Origin: Planctomycetota bacterium | GTDB lineage: Bacteria; Planctomycetota; Phycisphaerae; Sedimentisphaerales; Anaerobacaceae | DNA length: 64,000 nt | NCBI GenBank assembly: GCA_025459125.1 | Contig: JALORE010000001.1 | Coordinates: forward strand, 1-64,000 | Direction: 5' to 3' | In this document: piece after piece, positions 28,930-36,497 of the stretch | Numbering within the stretch: the first letter of the stretch is position 1 | How the letters are laid out: each line of letters opens with the position of its first letter | The notes under the pieces: generated by a model | What the model saw: the letters and a program-made list of their open reading frames with translations, nothing else | What the model was told of the DNA's origin: nothing | The model's database searches: none | Program-made: the position numbers and the translations under genes

Positions 28930-31900
28930 GCCGAACGCCTTTCTTCCCAGGCCGATTCTGCCTCTTTTGCCACGGCGCTGAACAGCCCCTCAGAGCGACT
29001 GTAGCCATAGCCGCCGCCCCCGTAGTTCTGCCGTCCGACCTTGAGCAGCGGGTTCTCCCACTCGCGCCACGATGGTCCCTTGTTCGCCTCGGCCAGCGCC
29101 CGCACCAGATCCTGGCGATCCTTGCCCCAGGGGTAGACGATCTTGAGGCCGCCGATCTTGTCCGTTGGCGCGACCACGATGTCTCCCCCAGCATCTCGAA
29201 CCAGCATTTCCCGGCCACGACCGTGCTTTGACAGCCATTCCCGCACGGCCCCGTCCACCATGTCCTGGTTGGCCGCCAGCACGTCCGGTGAGATGTGGGT
29301 GATGGCTTCCAGCGGCGTGAGGTACGACACGTCGGCATTCTTTCCGAGCGCCTCGCGCAGCTCGTCGACCGCGGTGTACTTGCTGACGGTGTACCCGTGC
29401 TCGGCGATCTTGTCCACGTCGATGGTGTGGCTGTGGGGGTATCCCCAGCTGCGCACCGTGAGCTTTCGCTCACCAAGGTCGACCTTCTCAACCACCATCC
29501 GCCCGGGCTGGCCGTAGCCGGTGTCCTTCTCCTGAATCACCGTTCCCGCGCGAATGAGGCCGGCCGCCAGACGCCGGGCGTCTCCTTCTCCCGTGAGGTA
29601 GGTATTGACCGCCACCGGCGCGGTGTCCCCGGAGTTGAGCAGGGCCTTGATCTCCAGCGGCAGCAACTCGTTCCGAAGCAACTGCCGCTTGAGCCGACTG
29701 GACTCCTCGACCAGGCGGTCACGGGTCTCTCCCTCTCGCATCTTCCCCATGCGCTCGATCTTCCGCTGGTAGCTGTAGAACCCGTCCACCGCCAGCTGCG
29801 CTTGCCTGGTGTACCAGGCGCTCTCGGCGCTGGCCCGCTTTTCCTTGATCAGGCGCAGGGCCTCGTCGGGGTTGTCCGAAAGCATGGCCAGCATTTCCAC
29901 CTCGTCCAGCCCCTGGCCGTCCATGTCGTTGTCAATGTCATTAGCCCCACTCCGGAGCTTGTCGAGCCATCGTTCCTTGCCCATGAGCGTCGAATGGCGG
30001 AAGCCATCGAAGCTGCCTTTGGCGAGGTAGGTGTGGACGTTGACCTGCTCGGCCCGGTTACCCTGACGCACCCCGCGGCCATTGCGCTGGTGCAGCGTCC
30101 CGGGATCCCACGGCTGATCCAGATGGTGGATGTCCGTCGTCCCGGCCGCATGTTTCTTGCCCTGGAGGTTGACCCCCTCGCCCATGGTTCCGGTGTTTCC
30201 GATCACGACCTTGATTTCACCACGGTTGAAGCGGTCCCCCACTCGCTGGCGCGCCTCGGAGTCAGGCGCGACCTGGGCGTTGATGATGCCGATCTGGTCC
30301 TCGCGCAGCCCGCGCTCCATCAGCAGCTTTTTCAGACGCTCGTGGCTGGCGTTGTGGTCGCAGAAGATGATCTGCCCTCCGCGCTCGCGCACTCCCTTGG
30401 AAGCCTCATCCGCACAGGCCAGGTACTTTGGGCTCTCGGTCCAGCCGTCGGGGTACTCCTCGGGATCGTAGAGCGACAGATCCTGGGCAGCCTTTTTCAT
30501 CTGGTCCAGCATCCGGAACATCCCGCCCGGGTCCTTGCGGCTGTCCGCAGTCTGAGCTTTCGCCCGGAGGTCGAAATAGACAGCCTTCTGCGTGGGCGTC
30601 ATGTCGACCAGGTGCATCTCCTGCTTGGCGTCCGGGATCTTCAACCCAACGTCGGTGGCCGTCTGGAGCATCATGTACTTGTCCATGATCCCCTCAAGCT
30701 CCTTGAGGTTGGTGAACCCAACGACGCACTGAGCCTCCTCCAGATTGCCCGCGCCCTCGAAGTCATCGTGGAACTGGGTCTCGTCCTCGTCCTCCTCGTC
30801 TTCGCCCTTCTTCTTCGGGCCCCTGCCCGGGGGCGTGAGAATCAGCCGGTCTTCGAGCTTGCAGAAGCGGTCGATGAACTCTTCGCTGTTGCGCACGCCG
30901 ATGTCGATGAACGCCTGGGGGTCGATGTGCTGGAGCATGTTGAACACCTCCAGCGGAGAGTTTTTGGTCGGCGTCGCAGTCAGCAGGTACACCCCGTTCG
31001 ACGGGTCCTGCTCCCGGACATTGTGCGCCATGTGCTGCATCTTGCGGGCTTGCTTGGACTGGCCCGAGCCGCCAAGGAACTTGGGGTTCTTCCCGAACCT
31101 GGACCGCGCGGCGTACAAATTCTTGTAGCAGTTGTGGACCAGCACTCCCTCGGCAAAATAGGTGCGATGGTCATCTACTTCTAGGTTGAAAACCACACCG
31201 CCTGGGCACAGCCCTCCAAACGTTCCATCACCTGTCGGTTCGAGAACCTCAACACTCGCCACCCGCCTTGGCTCAAGAACCTGTCCTTCTTCTGGTCTTG
31301 GGCCCGCCGGATATGGGATCGATGCGATTCTCCGTCCACTTCCACGGCGATCATCAGCCCCGGATGAGCGATGTCGATCCGTCCCCGCTGGCGGTGCCAT
31401 TCCTGGACTCGCGTCAGGACCAGCATCTCCTTGCACCATTCGCATCGGGCCTTCATAGCTACACCTGTTTTTGTAGAGACTATCCCCTACAAGAACATCC
31501 CGAGCAAGAACGTATCCATCGGGCGTGAAGATCGGATGTGCTCCCGTGCAAATCACGGTTGTCCCATCGTCGAGCGTCAAGCGCCGCAAGCTGTCGGGAA
31601 CCTGAATTTGGACGTTGGCAACGCGAGCCATGACAACGCGGCCCGTGGCGTGATCGAATGCACTCACAAGATCCCCGCGGCGCAGCGTCTCGATTGGTCG
31701 GCCGTCGATCAGGGTGCCGGAAGGAAAGCAATGAGCCTCATCTGCGATCAGGGTGTCGACCCCCAGATCCTCCCAGAACACCATGTCCATCTGGTGCTGG
31801 AACTTCTGCTGGAGCTTGTCCTGGGCCCAGGACGCCTTGAGCTTCTCGATCCGCTTGTCGGCCGTCTGCTGCTGCTTCGAGCCCTCGACGATCTTGTCAA

Positions 31901-34900
31901 TGCGAGCGCCGCGCTGGTACCAGAAGTCCTCTTTCTCATAGCGTTCGATGGTGTCGTGCTTGAGCGGGATTCGCTCGAAAGCGGGCTTGGTGCAGACGAT
32001 CAGGTCATACTCGTTCTGCTTGACCGAGGCCAGCTTGCGGTTGCGCTCGGTATCATCGTCCGAGGCGGTCGACCAGCTGTTGGCCTCGACGTACTTGTCA
32101 AACGCTTCCCCGGATAGGCCCTGAGCCCGGGCTTCGGTCTCGGCCTTCTTTTTCGCCGCCCGTGACTGCGCGCGATGCTCGCCTATGACCAGCACGCGCG
32201 AGCCAGGAAACAGGGTCTCGATCTCTTCCTTCCAGTTGGTGGCGACGCTTTTCGGCACCACTACCATCGGCCGGCGGGCGAGCCCCTGCTGCTTGCGCAA
32301 ACGCGCGAGCAAAATCGCGATGAAGGTCTTTCCCAGGCCCACGTCCTGACCGAGGATCCCCCTGCCGGTCTCGGCCGCCCAACGGACAGCGGTGTTCTGG
32401 TAGTCGTGCGGCACCACGCCCGTGGCTATTCCCTCAAGCCCCAGGGGGTCGCCGCTGTACTCGCGCCTGAACTCGGCGTTGAACGTCCGGTTGTAGAGCT
32501 CCTCCAGTTTTCCCCGGAGGTCGCTGGCCTTGATCCACTCATTGAAGCCCTTTTCAACATGCTCCTCCACGTCCCGGCATTTCTCTTTCTTGAGCGAAAG
32601 CCGGTTCATGTACTTGAGCCAGTCGGTACCATCCGAGGAATGTCTGGCTACGTCTCCCGCGGCGTTCAGGACTTCGAGCGTGTAGACCCCCTGGTCATAG
32701 ACCAGACGCACTCGCTTGCCTTCCTCGCGCCATCCCAGGGCCTGCTTTTTCCCCTCGGGCGTGTTCAGCCAGCGGTTGAACCAGTCCAGGGGCATCCAGC
32801 CCATGACCCGCAGCTGGAGGGGGATGTCATCGATGGAGCGACGCCTGGTATCCAGCCGCTTCCGGATAAGGTCCACCTGTCGTTCTACCTGAGCCCGTTC
32901 AGATCCCTCCAACCCGGCCATACGGGTGGTCTCGCGGTCCAGCTTCTCGTAGAGGTTCCCCGTGAGGTAATCCTCCATGTGCTGGATCGCGCCGTCGGCC
33001 GTGCCATCGGTGGCGTAGTCGCCCGACTTGAGCAACCGCGAACGCGCGTCGTCTTCGCTTTCCCACCCTTCCCAGTTGTGCTGCAGATCCTCGAACGGGA
33101 CATACCCGCGGTTGCGGCGCGCGGTGTAGGCGGCTACCGACAAGAGGTCGGCTTTGTCCACTTCCGCGGCCTTGAGCGTCACGGCCGCGTCCTTCGAGAG
33201 CAGATCCGATAGCTCGCCGTTGGAATCGACGCAGGCCATGAAGTCGATCAGCGTCGGGGCGCTCTTGGAGAGCACGCCCAGGGCTCGATGAGAACCGGGG
33301 ATACCGTTCTCCTTCACCCACGCTCGCACCTTATCCGCCACCCGACGCCGAATTGCGCGGGACTTGTAGAACTCTCCCGCGTCGCGGGCGCGGATAAGCT
33401 CCTGAAGCTCAACCGCGATCTCGTGCGCCTGTTTGATTGCGGCGTCACCGCTCTTGGTGATTATCTGACTGACATCGTCCACCGACTCCATCAGCGTCCA
33501 CTTCGGCGGTTCGCCGATGTAGATGTAGCGTCTGCTGTCGATGGTCTGGGTGTTCCCCAGCGCCGGCGGCACGGCCGCCACGTCGATGTCCGCCTGGGCG
33601 GCCTGGAGCGAGACTTTCATCTGCTCGATCTCGCCCAGCTGATCGGCGGTGACTGGCTTGGCCGCGGGGTCGACGTACTTGCTGTCGATCTTGGCCTTGG
33701 TTAGGTCGCGCAGCGCCGCCGGGACCTTGTCCGCGTCTCCGATCACGGTCGCACGCCACCCGGTTTCGTCCGCGGTCAGGGCCTTGCCCAGAATCCGATC
33801 CGGATGCTTCTCGAAGTAGTCCCCGTCTACTAGCTGCTGATCCCAGCATCCCAGACCCTCCATCACCCCCTGCAGCTCCCCGCGGGCTTGGGAGTAGGCC
33901 AGGGCCCTCCCCGCCAGATCGTCGCGCTTGCGCACTACCAGCACGTCCGCGCCAATGCCACAGTGGACATGAGCGAAGATGTCGTTGGGCAGCCTGAAAG
34001 CGTCCAGTACCTCGGCCCGGGCGAGCAGGCGCTCGCGGAAGTCGCAGGCTCCTGGAGACCGGTTTCCCATCACCCCGCCATGGATCAGCAGCACCGCCAC
34101 ACCGCCGTCCTTCATGTGGTCGAGGCTGGTGTCGATGAAATACTGATCGGCGCTCTTGTACTCGGGCTTGTGCCGCGGGATGTCCCCGGTCCGGGTGCAG
34201 TAGGGGGGGTTGGCGATCACGGCATCGAACTGGGGTGGGGTGCCCATGCGCTCGATGGTGAACTGCTCGAACGCCTTGCTCTCTATCGTATGGCCCTTGT
34301 GCGCGTGGAGCACCTCGGCCACGGCCGCAGCCTGGTCGTCGAGCTCGACGCCCGTGACCTTGACCCCCTTGGGCGCGGTCTGCAGAAACACTCCGCTGCC
34401 GCACGATGGCTCAAGCACCGTCTGCACGTTCTGCTGGTAGGCCCCCATCACGTCCCACATGGCCTCGGCGATGTCCGTCCGGGTGTAGAACTGGTTTAGG
34501 TCACCGCTGATGCCGCCCTTGCCCGTGTAGCTCGCGACCTTCACCGCCTCGGCATCGGTCAACCCGCGGCCCTCGGCCCGGGCCTTCATCACGATCTTGA
34601 CCGCCTCGTCATTGGCTTCACGGCGCTGGCCCTTGGTCCGGTCCTTGGACATGGCCTCCGCGACCTGCTCCTCCTGTTTCTCCTGAGCCGGCTGGGGCGC
34701 GGGAACGGGCTTAGGCGCTTCCTCGGGGTCGCCCGGCTCGGGCGCGTGCTGGATTGCCTGCTTGTCGGGATACCAATACTCGTAGTGGTCCCCGTGCCGT
34801 CGGCGGTACCCGCCGTGCTTGCCGCGGGGGATCATCTCCCATCCCCCCCCGGGGGGGCGCGCGGCGCCGAACCCGAACATCCCCAGCTGACGTGGGTTGG

Positions 34901-36497
34901 CTGCCCGCCGGGCCTTTTCAAGGTCCAGGATCAGACGCGGTCCGTGGAGGTCAAGCACCAGGCGCATGCCGCCGTGGAGCATGCTCTTGATCACCGTCGG
35001 AATCTGGTCTTCTCCCTTGGAAGCCTTCTCACGATGCTTTCGCTCCACTTCTACTTCCTTGGCGATGATCTCCGATGCTGGATGTTTCTTCTTGTCGACA
35101 TTGACCCAATGCCCGTCCTGGGTGTGGTTCCACCACTGGCGGTAGGCCATCGGCTGCCGATCCTTCCAGCTGATGATCATCCGGCGATCCCGCCCCTGGG
35201 TGAAGATCGTGTCGGCGTGCTTGTCGGTCCTTTCGACCACACGCCAGTGCGCTGGGATGTTCAGTGCCTCGCGCAGTCCCTGGGCGGTAGTCGGAATCTC
35301 TCCGTGCAGTTTTTCGGCCTGGTAGAGCGCCTCCACCGCCGCCGCGAACCTGTCCTTCATCTCCTCCGGACTTCCCGACATCCTCGAAGCAAAAGCATCC
35401 ACAACCGCCCCGCGGGCCATGCCAACGTCCTCGTGCTTGAGCTTGCCGGCCTCCACCATCGTCCTCACTCGGGCAAGCCGATGCTCGCGGATGTGCTGAC
35501 GTCCCTTGTCCGACACGACCACCATCACATTGCCCGGACCAAAGTGAGCCCGCCCGGTGGTGCCCCTCTCGGTGACGCGCAGGTACCCCTGGTCGATCAG
35601 CCGCGCGTACTTCCGCTCCTCCACGTTGACCTGTCCCCAGTTGGCAAAGTCGAACAGCGTCTTCTTCTCTTCGTCAGTCAAGCTCTCCGGAACTGCGGCG
35701 GGCGGCTCTCGCAGCTGACGGGCTCGATCAACAGCGGCAGCGTAGGATGAGAACCCGCCTTCCACCTTCCCCCAGTTTCCTCCGGGCGGCCTGGCATCCA
35801 GTCGGAAGCTCTTGGGCGCGCCCGAGCCTGGGATGTGCTCGCTCTGCACCCGGTAGAGCGTCGGCCCTTTTTCTCCAAGCATCATCTGCTGGCCGCTATG
35901 GCCGCCGCCGCGAGGCTTGACCGGGGCGCCAATGGCGCGGTGGACCTCCACCTGTTCTTCGTAGGTCGTGGCGGTGTAGCGGGGCTTGGAAGTCGGCCGG
36001 ATCTTGTTCTTGGGCCCCTTGTCCGTGTAGGTCGTGACCGACTCACCCACGGGCACGTACTCGAACACCTGGCCACCGGGCGCCATCTCCCGGTCCTCCA
36101 GCGTGGCCGCCGCGAGCTCTTTGGGATTGACCCACTGGACGATCTGGTAACCGTGAGGCGCAAGGTCAGAGAACTTGCTCACCGCCCGATGCGTCCGCTT
36201 GAGCTCCGCTCGCGGGATCGCCGCCGGAGTCGGTGGCCCCGCTGGCGGTGCGGGAGGCGGATTCGACTCCTGCACCACAACCGGTTCCTTGGGCGCCGCC
36301 GACCCGGATCCGGCATCCCCTGGGTGCGGGACGCTGGTCGTTCCGGTATCGAAATACCAGTAGATGTACCCCGCCCCATGGCGCTTGTGGTAGCCACCGC
36401 GCTTCGATCCGGGAATGGGAGAGAAACCAGCCGGTGCCTTTGCTCGGCCGAACAGACTGAGTTGCTCGGCCTTGATCAGATCCAGCAACAGACGCAT
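28926..36497 (-). CDS. DarB-like giant antirestriction/polyvalent protein: N6-adenine DNA methyltransferase + SNF2 helicase, interrupted by an intein
   Basis: Trimmed to MRLLLDLIKAEQLSLFG (TGATG overlap at 36495-36499); FYTRTDIAEAMWDVM...VLEPSCGSGVFLQ...DAVIANPPY (MTase); GQDVGLGKTF, ADEAH, NGRGVRQGN (SNF2 helicase). Confidence 0.85.
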   Translation of the reverse strand: MRLLLDLIKAEQLSLFGRAKAPAGFSPIPGSKRGGYHKRHGAGYIYWYFDTGTTSVPHPGDAGSGSAAPKEPVVVQESNPPPAPPAGPPTPAAIPRAELKRTHRAVSKFSDLAPHGYQIVQWVNPKELAAATLEDREMAPGGQVFEYVPVGESVTTYTDKGPKNKIRPTSKPRYTATTYEEQVEVHRAIGAPVKPRGGGHSGQQMMLGEKGPTLYRVQSEHIPGSGAPKSFRLDARPPGGNWGKVEGGFSSYAAAVDRARQLREPPAAVPESLTDEEKKTLFDFANWGQVNVEERKYARLIDQGYLRVTERGTTGRAHFGPGNVMVVVSDKGRQHIREHRLARVRTMVEAGKLKHEDVGMARGAVVDAFASRMSGSPEEMKDRFAAAVEALYQAEKLHGEIPTTAQGLREALNIPAHWRVVERTDKHADTIFTQGRDRRMIISWKDRQPMAYRQWWNHTQDGHWVNVDKKKHPASEIIAKEVEVERKHREKASKGEDQIPTVIKSMLHGGMRLVLDLHGPRLILDLEKARRAANPRQLGMFGFGAARPPGGGWEMIPRGKHGGYRRRHGDHYEYWYPDKQAIQHAPEPGDPEEAPKPVPAPQPAQEKQEEQVAEAMSKDRTKGQRREANDEAVKIVMKARAEGRGLTDAEAVKVASYTGKGGISGDLNQFYTRTDIAEAMWDVMGAYQQNVQTVLEPSCGSGVFLQTAPKGVKVTGVELDDQAAAVAEVLHAHKGHTIESKAFEQFTIERMGTPPQFDAVIANPPYCTRTGDIPRHKPEYKSADQYFIDTSLDHMKDGGVAVLLIHGGVMGNRSPGACDFRERLLARAEVLDAFRLPNDIFAHVHCGIGADVLVVRKRDDLAGRALAYSQARGELQGVMEGLGCWDQQLVDGDYFEKHPDRILGKALTADETGWRATVIGDADKVPAALRDLTKAKIDSKYVDPAAKPVTADQLGEIEQMKVSLQAAQADIDVAAVPPALGNTQTIDSRRYIYIGEPPKWTLMESVDDVSQIITKSGDAAIKQAHEIAVELQELIRARDAGEFYKSRAIRRRVADKVRAWVKENGIPGSHRALGVLSKSAPTLIDFMACVDSNGELSDLLSKDAAVTLKAAEVDKADLLSVAAYTARRNRGYVPFEDLQHNWEGWESEDDARSRLLKSGDYATDGTADGAIQHMEDYLTGNLYEKLDRETTRMAGLEGSERAQVERQVDLIRKRLDTRRRSIDDIPLQLRVMGWMPLDWFNRWLNTPEGKKQALGWREEGKRVRLVYDQGVYTLEVLNAAGDVARHSSDGTDWLKYMNRLSLKKEKCRDVEEHVEKGFNEWIKASDLRGKLEELYNRTFNAEFRREYSGDPLGLEGIATGVVPHDYQNTAVRWAAETGRGILGQDVGLGKTFIAILLARLRKQQGLARRPMVVVPKSVATNWKEEIETLFPGSRVLVIGEHRAQSRAAKKKAETEARAQGLSGEAFDKYVEANSWSTASDDDTERNRKLASVKQNEYDLIVCTKPAFERIPLKHDTIERYEKEDFWYQRGARIDKIVEGSKQQQTADKRIEKLKASWAQDKLQQKFQHQMDMVFWEDLGVDTLIADEAHCFPSGTLIDGRPIETLRRGDLVSAFDHATGRVVMARVANVQIQVPDSLRRLTLDDGTTVICTGAHPIFTPDGYVLARDVLVGDSLYKNRCSYEGPMRMVQGDAGPDASPGMAPPAGTDRHRSSGADDRRGSGRRIASIPYPAGPRPEEGQVLEPRRVASVEVLEPTGDGTFGGLCPGGVVFNLEVDDHRTYFAEGVLVHNCYKNLYAARSRFGKNPKFLGGSGQSKQARKMQHMAHNVREQDPSNGVYLLTATPTKNSPLEVFNMLQHIDPQAFIDIGVRNSEEFIDRFCKLEDRLILTPPGRGPKKKGEDEEDEDETQFHDDFEGAGNLEEAQCVVGFTNLKELEGIMDKYMMLQTATDVGLKIPDAKQEMHLVDMTPTQKAVYFDLRAKAQTADSRKDPGGMFRMLDQMKKAAQDLSLYDPEEYPDGWTESPKYLACADEASKGVRERGGQIIFCDHNASHERLKKLLMERGLREDQIGIINAQVAPDSEARQRVGDRFNRGEIKVVIGNTGTMGEGVNLQGKKHAAGTTDIHHLDQPWDPGTLHQRNGRGVRQGNRAEQVNVHTYLAKGSFDGFRHSTLMGKERWLDKLRSGANDIDNDMDGQGLDEVEMLAMLSDNPDEALRLIKEKRASAESAWYTRQAQLAVDGFYSYQRKIERMGKMREGETRDRLVEESSRLKRQLLRNELLPLEIKALLNSGDTAPVAVNTYLTGEGDARRLAAGLIRAGTVIQEKDTGYGQPGRMVVEKVDLGERKLTVRSWGYPHSHTIDVDKIAEHGYTVSKYTAVDELREALGKNADVSYLTPLEAITHISPDVLAANQDMVDGAVREWLSKHGRGREMLVRDAGGDIVVAPTDKIGGLKIVYPWGKDRQDLVRALAEANKGPSWREWENPLLKVGRQNYGGGGYGYSRSEGLFSAVAKEAESAWEERRSA
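31131..31730 (-). other. Intein (200 aa) inserted after the DEAH motif of the SNF2 helicase; extein junctions DEAH/CFPSGTL...VLVHN/CYKN
   Basis: Block A CFPSGTLIDGRPIETLRRGDLV, block B TVICTGAHPIFTPDGYVLARDVLVGD, block F/G FNLEVDDHRTYFAEGVLVHN followed by C; exactly 600 nt in frame. Confidence 0.92.
31181..31456 (-). CDS. Nested out-of-frame (+1) DUF559/Vsr-like endonuclease ORF inside the intein
   Basis: MKARCEWCKEMLVLTRVQEWHRQRGRIDIAHPGLMIAVEVDGESHRSHIRRAQDQKKDRFLSQGGWRVLRFSNRQVMERLEGCAQAVWFST; VEVDGxxH...D..K...L...GWRVLRFSN..V signature; AGGTG 6 nt upstream of ATG. Confidence 0.8.
   Translation of the reverse strand: MKARCEWCKEMLVLTRVQEWHRQRGRIDIAHPGLMIAVEVDGESHRSHIRRAQDQKKDRFLSQGGWRVLRFSNRQVMERLEGCAQAVWFST

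Noticed and set aside
31131-31730. Programmed +1 frameshift fusing the intein and the nuclease ORF
   Set aside because: The nuclease ORF ends at 31181 inside the intein, so frameshifting would delete the intein C-terminus; its own ATG and AGGTG upstream favour independent initiation.
31371-32117. 248-aa plus-strand ORF across the intein
   Set aside because: Antisense shadow; the minus-strand intein and nested nuclease explain the region.
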